Source: JADLHS01 sp020848635 (lineage in GTDB: Bacteria; Verrucomicrobiota; Verrucomicrobiia; Limisphaerales; JADLHS01). From it: a DNA stretch of 64,000 nt. The stretch lies in assembly GCA_037044975.1 (NCBI GenBank), contig JBAOIL010000039.1, positions 802,058-866,057 of the forward strand, given 5' to 3'. Below, piece by piece: positions 17,920 to 26,432 of the stretch. Below the pieces are notes generated by a model. That model saw only the letters and a list, made by a program, of their open reading frames with translations, searched no databases and was not told the DNA's origin. The translations under genes were made by a program, and so were the position numbers. How positions within the stretch are numbered: position 1 is the first letter of the stretch; the number at the start of each line of letters is the position of its first letter.

Positions 17920-18915
17920 TCAGTTTGCTTTACATGCTTTTAGAGATTGAAAATCGGTTTGAAGTGAATCAATGGCTACCGTCACGCTTCCATTCGGTGA
18001 AATCGAGGTCAAATTACTTCTGCTCCAAATGTTCGTATAAACGACTTCCGCCGAAATGAATTTTGTTGGATTGAAGAAGTCTTTTGGCAGTTGACCCGGT
18101 GCTAGCCGCACCTTTTCATAAACGATTTCCAAAAACGGATTTAGTCCATCTTCAAATAAAGTGGAGATAACTACCTTCTTAGGAAATCCACCGAACTCTC
18201 CTCCATCCTCGGGGTATACAAAGTCAATCGTTTTGAACGGTGGTTCACCCTTTTTCCATCGAACTGCTAGTTTGAATGGCACGTTATTGGAGATTTCGAG
18301 ACTCCCGTATTGGGTTCGTCCAGATGTATCTAACCCAACGAATGAGTCCCCATCCCACGTAATACTACCGGGAGCAATATCGCCAAGTCCCATTTGGCAA
18401 AACTGAGTCACAAGTCTGAATGACCCTTCGGAGGACTGACTAATCCGGTTACCGGCATACTGATTTGTAGAATCCGTCCCCACAAACCCAAAATACACGG
18501 CGTTTGGAACAATATTGTAACTATTCGTTTCCATGCGTCCCACAATATTTTTTGGAATGTTTTTCTGCTCCAGAAAGAAATTAGCCCCCGACCTGCTGCC
18601 CGTGAACACCTGAACTGCGGGGGTAATATCTACTGCATTGGTTGGCATCAACTTTGCGGGAATTCTGCTCCTAAGGTCTCGACAAGAGACCTCAAATTCT
18701 TCAATAGCTGGTGGCGATTGAATTGTTCTCTTGAGGCTCGCAGTAATGGTTTCAACCTTGTCGTCTGTCGCCGCACCGGTGTATAAAGGGAGCGAAAGCA
18801 CGCTCATTATCAGAAGCAAAATGAGTCCCGACCTGAGTATCTTGTCCTGATAAACATCACCGCCATATTTTTCACACGGTTGGAAAGCGTTAAGACCTTG
18901 GTTTTGTGCGCTCAT
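17920..18915 (-). CDS. Secreted protein of unknown function, cassette-like
   Basis: Unrecognised 331-residue protein. A hydrophobic stretch near residues 31-46 (GLILLLIMSVLSLPLYTGAA) looks like a signal peptide if translation starts later than the first ATG, or like an N-terminal anchor. The rest is beta-rich and polar (QYGSLEISNNVPFKLAVRWK, KVVISTLFEDGLNPFLEIVY). Base composition is clearly more AT-rich than the surroundings, which suggests transfer. A strong promoter lies 60 bases upstream. It lies between the two IS110 fragments. Confidence 0.7.
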   Translation of the reverse strand: MSAQNQGLNAFQPCEKYGGDVYQDKILRSGLILLLIMSVLSLPLYTGAATDDKVETITASLKRTIQSPPAIEEFEVSCRDLRSRIPAKLMPTNAVDITPAVQVFTGSRSGANFFLEQKNIPKNIVGRMETNSYNIVPNAVYFGFVGTDSTNQYAGNRISQSSEGSFRLVTQFCQMGLGDIAPGSITWDGDSFVGLDTSGRTQYGSLEISNNVPFKLAVRWKKGEPPFKTIDFVYPEDGGEFGGFPKKVVISTLFEDGLNPFLEIVYEKVRLAPGQLPKDFFNPTKFISAEVVYTNIWSRSNLTSISPNGSVTVAIDSLQTDFQSLKACKAN

Positions 18916-18928
18916 AAGTTCGAGTGGT

Positions 18929-19005
18929 TATCCAACCCTTGCCAATTCGTTTGGAAGTAAATTCGCATATGCGACTTATACGCTAAAACGTTGCCATGTC
19001 AATCC
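18929..19005 (-). promoter_or_regulatory. Promoter-bearing repeat, copy 2, driving the secreted-protein gene
   Basis: On the minus strand TTGACA (18997-19002), a 16-base spacer and TATAAG (18975-18980) precede the gene starting at 18915. The 77-base stretch is an inverted copy of 13471-13547. Confidence 0.7.
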
Positions 19006-19014
19006 GCCCCCCTG

Positions 19015-19330
19015 AGCCCCCATCCTTCCTCAAGTGGCCTTCCGGACTCGCCAGATCGCCATGGGGGAGCGTTGGCGGGGCATTCCAGTGATCCGTTGCC
19101 TTGCCTGTCCGGCGACAACCCCAGCCAGGAGCCCGAAATTTTTCGCCGTGGGAAAGCGGTCGGCAAAGTCCGGCCCCAGTTCCGCGACCAACCCCAGCGC
19201 CGTGCCGCTCTGAAGGCCGGGCAGCCTGCGTCAAATCCACGCCACAGGTGCGATAGAGTTCCGCTCGGGACCTCAAAGCGGGGCTCGTTCTTCTGCGGCG
19301 TCTTATGGGTGGCCGGTTTACATGCCACTG
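19015..19330 (-). pseudogene. IS110-family transposase fragment (C-terminal part), frameshifted
   Basis: Across two minus-strand frames it reads SRAELYRTCGVDLTQAA, then GLVAELGPDF-like sequence, FPTAKNF and the GQGNGSLECPANAPPWRSG tail. This fits the Transposase_20 helix-hairpin-helix region of IS110 enzymes with several shifts. It is probably the other half of the IS110 copy broken at 17590-17765. Confidence 0.55.
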
Positions 19331-19364
19331 CCCGTCGGCACGACTTGACCGCACGAACCTCCCA

Positions 19365-19411
19365 AAGGCAAGTCAGCTTATCGTGTCATTGCCCCGCCCC
19401 AGGGGCGGTTG
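19365..19411 (+). repeat. 47-base direct repeat, copy 2
   Basis: Matches 17758-17804. It lies next to the IS110 C-terminal relic and just before the second attC-like hairpin. Confidence 0.8.
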
Positions 19412-19424
19412 GGGTGCTTATCGC

Positions 19425-19480
19425 CAAAGGATTGAAATGACCGGAGCGCAGCGGAGCGTCATTCCAATCCGTGGTTGAAC
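19425..19480 (-). repeat. Second attC-like hairpin
   Basis: ggattgaaatgac (19429-19441) pairs with gtcattccaatcc (19458-19470), 12 of 13, around an apex cggagcgcagcggagc that is the reverse complement of the 16238 apex. GTTGAAC (19474-19480) reads GTTCAAC on the minus strand, like the 5' box of the first site. A clear 3' box is missing. Confidence 0.35.
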
Positions 19481-19712
19481 CCGCCCGGGAAAGTTTTTGA
19501 AATCGTCCCTCCTGCCTTTTGCCTTTTGCTTTTGGCTTCGGTCCCTCACCCCATCCGCGCCGCTGCGACCCCGCACGACCATGCCGGGGCGTGGCCCATG
19601 GTTCACGCCGGGCTTTGGCCACCGCCGCCGCTTGACCAACTGCCGGGCCCGGCCTAGAGTCGGTTCATGGATCAGCCGCCCATGACCCCCATCCGCGCAA
19701 AAGCTGATCGTC

Positions 19713-19764
19713 CCATTCGCATATCATCCCAAACGGCAGGATATGCAGACCGGTATAATTCCTT
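19713..19764 (+). repeat. 52-base direct repeat, copy 2
   Basis: Exact copy of 13591-13642, here ending 20 bases before the serine hydrolase ATG. The TATAAT-like box at 19754-19759 could serve that gene, although a matching -35 box is poor. Confidence 0.85.
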
Positions 19765-19784
19765 CAAGTTAGGCGGCTTTGCAT

Positions 19785-21138
19785 ATGCACACCAAGATTA
19801 AACGACTGACTCCGGCTGTGATTGTTCTCGGCTTTCAATTGGTCGTCTCTTGTGTCGGCGCTCAAGTGCTGACGCTCAAGACGGCTGTCGAGCTCGGCTT
19901 TCCAACGACGACCAACACTGGCTACCGCATTCTGCAATCGTCGGACTTGGCTGTGTGCGGAGCCCATCGGCCGGCAGGTTTTCGGCGACGGCACTGCCGT
20001 GTCGCGGCTGTTCTCGCTCACGGTGCCGCAGCGCTATTTTCGGACGGACAGTTTCGAGGTGCGCGACCTGAACTCGATCCTGGAGCAGATTCGGAGCACG
20101 CGGAATGTCCCGGCGCTGGCCTCTGCGGTTGTTCGCTCGAATCGAATCATCGGGTTGGGCGCAGTCGGCTGGCGAAAGTGGAATATCACCAACGCCCCCG
20201 TCACACTTGCGGACAAGTGGCATCACGGTTCAAACACCAAGTCCATGACGGCCACGCTGGCGGCCATGCTGGTCGAGGAGGGTCGGATCCAATGGAGCAA
20301 CACGATGGCGGAGGTGTTTCCTGAATTCGCCAGCCGGATGCACGCCGGTTGGCGCGCGGCGACCCTGGAACAACTTGCCTCCAATCGCGGCGGTGCGCCG
20401 GAGGACATTCCGAGCAGCGTCTGGAACTACTTATGGAACTTTGGGGGCACGCCACGCGAGGGACGACGCCTGCTCCTGGAGCGGATGACGGCAAACCCGC
20501 CCGCGTCAACGCCCGGCACGCGCTACGAGTATTCGAACGCGGGCTTTGCATTGGCGGGTCACATGTTGGAGACGGTGATGGACAAGGCCTGGGAAGACCT
20601 GTTGACGGAGCGACTGTTTGTCCCCTTGGAGATGGCCTCGGCGGGTTTCGGAGTGCCCGCCACGCCGCGTCATATCAACCACCCTTGGGGCCACACGTTG
20701 CCGAACCCAGCGAACCCACCGGGCGCGGGCAACTCGATCACGCCGGTGGCACCCGGCCTGTCCGCGGACAATCCACCCGCAATCGGCCCGGCGGGCACGG
20801 TGCATTGCACGGTGATTGATATGGCGCTCTACGCTGCGTTTCACCTGGCGGCGCATGAAGGCCATACGCCACTGCTCAGCCGCGCCTCCGCCTTGAAACT
20901 GCACACGGCATATCCGAATAACTCCGACTACGCGCACGGCTGGATCGTCGTTTCCCAGCCATGGGCCAATGGCAACGCGCTCACCCACACCGGATCGAAC
21001 GGGCAGTGGATTTCCACAATCTGGCTGGCGCCAGGCCGGGACTTCGCGGTGATTGCGTTGTGCAATTTGGGCGGTGATACCGCGTTTTACGCGGCCGATG
21101 ATGTCGTCGCGCGAATGATCCAGGAATTCCTGCAATAG
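19785..21138 (+). CDS. Secreted serine hydrolase of the class C beta-lactamase/penicillin-binding family, one frameshift
   Basis: Likely periplasmic esterase or peptidase. The N-terminus has a signal peptide (LTPAVIVLGFQLVVSCVGA), then a module common in Verrucomicrobia exported proteins (TNTGYRILQSSDL, FGDGTAVSRLFSLTVPQRYFR). Near 19958 one base is missing, so the frame changes. The catalytic part has SxxK as SNTK (in KWHHGSNTKSMTA), Tyr-x-Asn as YSN (RYEYSNAGFALAG) and the HTG box (THTGSNGQW). Start ATG 19785; TTG 19779 is also possible. Whether it hydrolyses beta-lactams cannot be told. Confidence 0.8.
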
Positions 21139-21216
21139 AACGGATCGCGATTTAAATGCCCCTAACGCCGAACACCTCTTAGGCCCGGGCGGTCAATAGG
21201 CAAAATGGTTCCGTTG

Positions 21217-21240
21217 CGGAAAAGTTTACTTTTCCGTTTT
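21217..21240 (+). terminator. Possible terminator of the serine hydrolase gene
   Basis: cggaaaag (21217-21224) pairs with cttttccg (21229-21236), followed by TTTT. The stem is AT-rich and the T-run short, so it is a weak candidate. Confidence 0.4.
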
Positions 21241-21655
21241 GGCGACTCGGGAACGGGAGCTCCGACTTAATTTCGCTTCGCAGCTTGGAGGCTGGGCCTC
21301 CGGCTAAACACCTCGCCGGTTTGGACGCAGGGTTGAAATCCATCACCCCCAGTAGAACTTTTCCCGAATTCATTCCCGGTAAAACCAACCTATAAGAGCT
21401 CCGGCGGGCAAAAATGCCCCTCCCCGGTCGGGGGTGTGGGGGTGGTCGGCCAGAAAAAGAGATTCCTTCCCTCCCGACCGTCACCATTTCCGGGTTTTCT
21501 CCGTGTTCCCCGGCTTTCTTCACCCGCCAGCATCACGTCCTGCCAGTGGCGAGAAGCAAACTCTCGCTGGCACAAGCGGCTGGCCGGCAGCCGGCGGGAG
21601 TCAAACAAACCCGCCAGCCTGCACCCCGCAGGGCCAGCCAAAGGATGGAAAAGGT
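21241..21655. other. Gene-free stretch before the radC-like gene
   Basis: No convincing gene. Holds GC-rich inverted motifs (for example gcccctccccggtcgggggt near 21415, and gccggcagccggc near 21590). It ends with ggatggaaaaggt, which may provide the ribosome binding site of the RadC-family gene. Confidence 0.4.
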
Positions 21656-22192
21656 ATGACCGAATTGAATCAACCCGCCCTGCTGGCGCTGCCCGCCAAG
21701 GAACGCCGGGCCAAGCCGCTGTTTAATCCCAAGGAATTCAAGATTCAGGCATTGCGGGAGTGCCCCACCCCGGCGGAAATGCAACTGTGCGACACGCCGG
21801 ACAAGGCGGCGGATTACTGGCGGCAGCATGTGATCTCCCACCCCTATTTCAACCCGGACGTTGAATGCCTGGTCATCCTGCTGGTCAACACCCGGCGCAA
21901 GATTCAGGGCCATGTCCTGATCACCACGGGGACGCTGGACACGGTTTTGGTGCATCAGCGGGAAGTCTTCCGCCCGGCGGTCATCGGAGCAGCGGCGGCC
22001 ATTGTGGTGATGCACAATCACCCCTCCGGCGACCCGACCCCCAGCGAGGCGGACATCAAAGTAACTCGCGACCTGATCCGTGGGGGGCAACTGCTCAAGA
22101 TCGAGGTGCTGGACCATATCGTCATGGGCCAAACAGGCGAGGGGCAAAAGGGCTACACCAGCTTGAGGGAGTTGGGCTACTTCTTCGCTTGA
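21656..22192 (+). CDS. radC: RadC-family JAB/MPN domain protein
   Basis: 178-residue protein with the JAMM metalloprotease-like motif MHNHPSGDPTPSEADIK (residues about 119-135), plus GTLDTVLVHQREVFRPA and LDHIVMG typical of RadC. It lacks the N-terminal helix-hairpin-helix of chromosomal RadC, like the short RadC proteins found on plasmids and genomic islands. A role in repair is traditional but unproven. Start ATG 21656, since longer frames upstream read through repeat-like DNA. It stands next to a tRNA gene, a usual border of islands. Confidence 0.88.
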   Translation: MTELNQPALLALPAKERRAKPLFNPKEFKIQALRECPTPAEMQLCDTPDKAADYWRQHVISHPYFNPDVECLVILLVNTRRKIQGHVLITTGTLDTVLVHQREVFRPAVIGAAAAIVVMHNHPSGDPTPSEADIKVTRDLIRGGQLLKIEVLDHIVMGQTGEGQKGYTSLRELGYFFA

Positions 22193-22329
22193 GAACACGG
22201 GATTTCTTGGGAGCCTTTGCTGGGAGTTGAAGTTTGGGGACAGAAAGGGGACAGACAAGATTGTGAGGAACGAAGAGCAATTCGCTGAACCTTCACGAAA
22301 CCGCTGATTTTCTTGGCGAATATGAATGG

Positions 22330-22403
22330 TGCACCCAGCAGGAGTTGAACCTACAACCTGCTGATCCGTAGTCAGCCGCTCTATCCAATTGAGCTATGGG
22401 TGC
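22330..22403 (-). tRNA. tRNA-Arg (anticodon ACG)
   Basis: The minus strand folds into a full cloverleaf: acceptor GCACCCA/TGGGTGC, D-arm with AGCTCAATTGGATAGAGC, anticodon loop CTACGGA with anticodon ACG, and T-arm GGTTCAACTCC. The length is 74 bases including the discriminator A. CCA is not encoded. Confidence 0.95.
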
Positions 22404-22536
22404 GCCCAAGGAATCTTGAGCCTAGAAAACACCTGCCGCCCGCGCAAGCTATTTTGCCGCGCCAGACGCTCAACCAGCAATCCCGGTCGGCAAGATGCGA
22501 TTGAATCAATCCTTCACTGCCCCTATGCTGCGCGCA

Positions 22537-23414
22537 ATGAAACGATTTACCCTCCTGCCCTTGCTTTTGGCCTCGATTCTATCCCTCCCCGCGCAGTCCT
22601 CAAATTCATTCGCCCTCTGGCCGGACAGCGCTCCCGCGCCCTGGGCAACGCAGAAAAGGACATCCCCTCGCTCACGGTCTTTTTGCCTGCGCCAGAGAAA
22701 AGCACGGGCGCGGCCATTGTCATTTGCCCGGGCGGCGGTTACGGCGGGCTGGCGCAACACGAGGGCCGGAGTTACGCGCTTTGGTTCAACGAACAAGGCA
22801 TTGCCGGTTTCGTCCTGAAATATCGGCTCGCCCCCAACGGCTATCATCATCCCGCGATGTTGCAAGACGCCGCCCGGGCCGTCCGCACGGTACGCGCCCG
22901 CGCTGAGGAATGGAAAATCGACCCCAAACGAATCGGTATCATCGGCTCCTCTGCGGGCGGGCATCTCGCCTCGACCTTGGTCACCCATTTTGATGCGGGC
23001 CAAACAAACGCCGCCGACGCGATTGAGCGGGTCAGTTCGCGACCGGATCTTGGCATCCTGTGTTATCCCGTGATCTCAATGGGCAAGGTGACGCATGGCG
23101 GGTCCAAGAAGAACCTGCTAGGCGAAAACCCGTCACCCGAACTGGTCAAGGAACTTTCCAACGAACTGCAGGTCACCAGGGACACGCCACCATGTTTCCT
23201 TTTTCACACGGCGGAAGACACAGTTGTGTCGGTGGAAAATGCGCTGCTGTTCGCCGACGCCCTGCGCCAAGCGGGCGTGCCGTTTGCTTTGCACATTTAC
23301 GAACGCGGTCGGCATGGGATCGGCCTCGGTTCGCAGCCTTACGGCAGCGGCGAGCAGCATCCCTGGACACACGATTGCGAGTTCTGGCTCAAACAGCACG
23401 AGTTTGCCAGATAG
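22537..23414 (+). CDS. Exported alpha/beta-hydrolase (acetylesterase/xylan esterase-like), one frameshift
   Basis: Probable carbohydrate esterase. Signal peptide from ATG 22537 (MKRFTLLPLLLASILSLPAQ), then FALWPDSAP. Near 22635 the frame shifts by one base and goes on with KDIPSLTVFLPAPEKSTG. Visible are an oxyanion-hole-type PGGGYGGLA, the nucleophile elbow GSSAGGHLAS, a late Asp (HTAEDTVV) and His (GRHGIGL). These fit the BD-FAE/esterase group, often active on acetylated sugars. The gene starts about 130 bases past tRNA-Arg. Confidence 0.8.
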
Positions 23415-23576
23415 CAGCTCGCGGCCGTCGCCGTTTCAATGCGGCGATTCCTTTGCCCGCTCCGCTCCGGGCCATGAAGTGAAAACCTCGGTTGCGGTTG
23501 GATTGTCTTCCAAGCGATGGGGCACTCAGAACGTACGCTTGCCTTTGGGACGCGCGTCAGGAAGCATTCACCGGGT

Positions 23577-24665
23577 ATGGGACACATCAAACTACATATT
23601 CCGGGGCCGGTTGAGGTTAGCGCGAAAACCTATCAGGCGTTTTGCGCGCCGATGATCGGCCATCGCGGCCAAGGCTATAAAGATCTCGTCGCAAAAATCC
23701 AACCCCAGCTCCAGGAATTGCTCGCCACCAAACAGCTCGTCTATCTCTCCACCTCCAGCGCCTGGGGCGTGATGGAAGGGGCGATCCGCAATCTCGTGCA
23801 GAAGAAGGTCTTGAACTGCATGTGCGGCGCATTCTCCGACAAGTGGCTCGATGTGGCGAAGCGCTGCGGCAAACCGGCCGAAGGATTGCAGGTGGATTGG
23901 GGCTCGCCGATTCGCCCCGAGCAGATTGACGCCAAGCTCGCCACCGGCCAGTTCGATGCGCTGACGCTCATCCACAACGAAACCTCGACCGGCACGATGA
24001 GTCCCCTCGCCGAAATCGCCGCACTCAAGCAGAAATATCCCGACGTGCTGTTTATCGTGGACTCGGTCAGCTCAATGACCGCTCTCCCGATTAAGTTTGA
24101 TGCATTGGGCATTGACGTTCTGCTCGCTGGCACCCAGAAGGCGTTCGCGATGCCGCCGGGCTTTGCTGTCTTCGTCTGTTCCCCCGCCGCGCTCGCAAAA
24201 GCCGCGACGATGAAGGATCGGGGCTATTACTTCGACTTCCTCGAGTTCCAAAAGAACGCCGAGCAAAACATGACGCCCAGCACGCCGAGTATTTCGCACA
24301 CGTATGCGCTGAGTTCCAAGCTCGATGAGTTTTTCGCGGAGGGACTGGAGAATCGCTACGCCCGACATCGCAAAACCAACCAGATGACGCGCGACTGGGC
24401 GGCGAAGCATGGCTTCACGCTGTTCCCGGAAAAAGGTTTCGAGTCCGTCACGCTCACCTGTGTCAACAATGGCGCGAAGTCCGGCGGGCGCACCGTGGAC
24501 GTGGCCAAACTCCAGAAGCTGGTGAAGGAACAGGGCTTCCTGATTGACGGCGGGTACGGAAAGATCAAAGGCACCACCTTCCGCCTCTCGAATATGGGCG
24601 ACGAAACCGAGGCCACGATGAATCAGCTCTACGCGGCACTCGACCAGGCGATGGCGCAGTTGTGA
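23577..24665 (+). CDS. PLP-dependent aminotransferase, alanine-glyoxylate/serine-pyruvate type (class V)
   Basis: About 362 residues from ATG 23577 (MGHIKLHIPGPVEVS). Class V fold: the N-terminal PGPVEV and MIGHRG segments, IHNETSTGTMSPL, the PLP-binding Asp (FIVDSVSSMTA), and the Schiff-base Lys in LLAGTQKAFAMPPG. The family includes alanine-glyoxylate aminotransferase and SerC-like enzymes, and the true substrates are not decided by sequence alone. The next gene starts at a GTG overlapping this stop, so they are co-transcribed. Confidence 0.85.
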   Translation: MGHIKLHIPGPVEVSAKTYQAFCAPMIGHRGQGYKDLVAKIQPQLQELLATKQLVYLSTSSAWGVMEGAIRNLVQKKVLNCMCGAFSDKWLDVAKRCGKPAEGLQVDWGSPIRPEQIDAKLATGQFDALTLIHNETSTGTMSPLAEIAALKQKYPDVLFIVDSVSSMTALPIKFDALGIDVLLAGTQKAFAMPPGFAVFVCSPAALAKAATMKDRGYYFDFLEFQKNAEQNMTPSTPSISHTYALSSKLDEFFAEGLENRYARHRKTNQMTRDWAAKHGFTLFPEKGFESVTLTCVNNGAKSGGRTVDVAKLQKLVKEQGFLIDGGYGKIKGTTFRLSNMGDETEATMNQLYAALDQAMAQL

Positions 24666-25678
24666 GAGGGCCGGCGGGAGGCGACGGTTACCAGTTGGTG
24701 CAACTCCCCAACGGCACCCACAGCCTCCACTCACTCGCGTACGGCGAAACCTATCACCCCGTCATTGGCCCTGTCGCCGAGGCGGAGGCCCTGTACGTCC
24801 AACAACTTCGACTCCGCGAGCGCCTCCAACAACATTCCGGGGAATTTGTGATCTGGGATGTTGGCTTGGGCGCGGCGGCAAACGCGCTCACGGTCCTGCG
24901 CGCCACCCGGGACCTGGCGTGCCCGATTCGACTCGTCAGCTTTGACTGCACGCTCGAACCGCTGGCGTTCGCCGTACAACATACAACCGCGCTCGGATAC
25001 TTCGACGGTTACGAAACGCAAACCCGGGCTCTTCTCGATCAGCACGCCATCCAGTTCACCGACGGGGCGCATGAAGTAAACTGGCAGCTTCATCTTGGGG
25101 ATTTTCCGTCGTGGCTGGCTGCAGCCGCGGAACGACGATCGGTGGCGGCAGGCAACCTGCCTGCCGTGGCGCCGGGCGTCTCGCCCGGCGGACAAGCGCC
25201 GGATAGCTCCACGCCTTTAGAATCATTGCGCGCGATTCCGGGTGGCAAGATGCCGCCCTCTACGGCAGGCGGGAGGCCTGCCGCTACACCCCCACCCCAC
25301 GCGATTTTGTTCGATGCCTTTTCGCCTGCCAAAAATCCCGCAATGTGGACGCTACCGCTTTTCACTAATTTGTTCCAACAACTTGACCCGCAGCGGCCCT
25401 GCGCGTTGCCAACCTATTCCCGCAGCACGATCATGAGGGTGACGTTGCTGCTGGCGGGATTTTTTGTCGGGGTGGGCCACGCCACCGGTGAGAAGGAGCA
25501 GACCACGATTGCCGCCAACACGCTGGAGTTGCTCACCGAACCACTAGACCGCCGTTGGTTGGATCGCGCCCGCCGTTCGCACAGCGCCGAGCCAATGGTG
25601 GAAAGCGTTTACCGCATCGCACCCTTAACCGCGGAGTCTTGGGAAAAACTTCAGGCGCATCCTCAATTCAGTTCGTAG
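24662..25678 (+). CDS. MnmC-like tRNA-modifying methyltransferase domain protein
   Basis: Resembles the N-terminal methyltransferase half of MnmC (Methyltransf_30), which finishes mnm5s2U in some tRNAs. Visible are NGTHSLHSLAYGETYHPVIG, the SAM motif VIWDVGLGAAANAL, ILFDAFSPAKNPAMWT and the late LPTYSRSTIMRVTLLLAGF. MnmC's oxidoreductase half is absent. At about residues 160-210 an in-frame insert of repeat-like DNA (25138-25292) separates the motifs with a low-complexity loop. The start is GTG 24662, overlapping the aminotransferase stop. Confidence 0.75.
   Translation: MRGPAGGDGYQLVQLPNGTHSLHSLAYGETYHPVIGPVAEAEALYVQQLRLRERLQQHSGEFVIWDVGLGAAANALTVLRATRDLACPIRLVSFDCTLEPLAFAVQHTTALGYFDGYETQTRALLDQHAIQFTDGAHEVNWQLHLGDFPSWLAAAAERRSVAAGNLPAVAPGVSPGGQAPDSSTPLESLRAIPGGKMPPSTAGGRPAATPPPHAILFDAFSPAKNPAMWTLPLFTNLFQQLDPQRPCALPTYSRSTIMRVTLLLAGFFVGVGHATGEKEQTTIAANTLELLTEPLDRRWLDRARRSHSAEPMVESVYRIAPLTAESWEKLQAHPQFSS
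25138..25292. repeat. Palindromic repeat-like insert inside the MnmC-like gene
   Basis: Contains several perfect short hairpins: ggcaggcaacctgcctgcc, gccgggcgtctcgcccggc and gcaggcgggaggcctgc, with the gcggca...tgccgc theme on both sides. It is read in frame as a loop rich in Gly, Pro and Ala. Confidence 0.6.
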
Positions 25679-25776
25679 GACAGTCCACCTGGGCAATGCT
25701 CGTTAACAATGCTTCCCTGAGAACCTTGAGGGCGGGTGGATGTAGTTTTAATGCCTATCGCGCAGTCACGTCGTAA

Positions 25777-26199
25777 TTATAACGGCTGCACGACACCGAA
25801 CGGAAGCAGCAATGCGTAAACAAGGACAATGAAGAACCCAAGCGTGAACCAAAGCTCAAAAAAGATCCAATAACCGAGATAAACATAGTGCAGCGGTTTC
25901 GAAAGGCCGGGCATGGCCTCTTTGAACAAATCTGCAATCCTGTCGAAGACCCACATCATGCCGCTCCAGAAGAGACGAAACAGGCCAAACACGAAAACCC
26001 ATGCGCAACCCACCAAAAAGATCATCTGACCGATGAGGGTTGGGGTGGAGTGACGGAGAAGAAAGAGCGTGAGTGCTAAGACCACAGCCAGCGCCGAAAG
26101 TGATGCACCGAGCAAAATGACGCTACGTCGTACAGCCCTCGTGATGATGAAACCGAGGCAGCCGAACAAATACTCTGGTTCTCGAAGAAAGATAGTCAC
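25777..26199 (-). CDS. Small integral membrane protein, unknown function
   Basis: Unrecognised 140-residue protein with about three hydrophobic segments (SVILLGASLSALAVVLALTL, LIGQMIFLVGCAWVFVFGLF and YWIFFELWFTLGFFIVLVYA). No signature residues were seen. It is isolated between genes on both strands, with somewhat lower GC than its neighbours. Confidence 0.55.
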   Translation of the reverse strand: MTIFLREPEYLFGCLGFIITRAVRRSVILLGASLSALAVVLALTLFLLRHSTPTLIGQMIFLVGCAWVFVFGLFRLFWSGMMWVFDRIADLFKEAMPGLSKPLHYVYLGYWIFFELWFTLGFFIVLVYALLLPFGVVQPL

Positions 26200-26342
26200 C
26201 TTTTAAAGAAAAGCTTCATCTGCCCAACATTCTAATCAGGTGGCGGGGCGGTTTGCCGTCTATCATAACCCTACGATATTCCGAGCGCTAGTTACTGTCG
26301 AGCATCAGGGCGTTCCTTTTTCGTACTCGTGCTCTCTTTGAA

Positions 26343-26414
26343 GGAGACGAGGTGAAGAGTCTCAAACCCCTTTGGTTTCTACGGTGCAAGTTAGAGACTC
26401 CCTACGTCGTCTCC
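26343..26414. repeat. Imperfect inverted repeat (72 bases)
   Basis: ggagacgaggtgaagagtctc (26343-26363) pairs with gagactccctacgtcgtctcc (26394-26414), 17 of 21 positions, around a 30-base loop. It lies in the gap between two minus-strand genes and could be a small mobile element or an mRNA hairpin. Confidence 0.65.
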
Positions 26415-26432
26415 TACTGTTTCAATGAGCGC

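Noticed and set aside
17546..19952. Shared 15-mer cggacttggctgtgt at about 17546 and 19938
   Set aside because: In the second place it is part of the hydrolase coding sequence. A single 15-base match in 64 kb is near chance and no flanking similarity exists.
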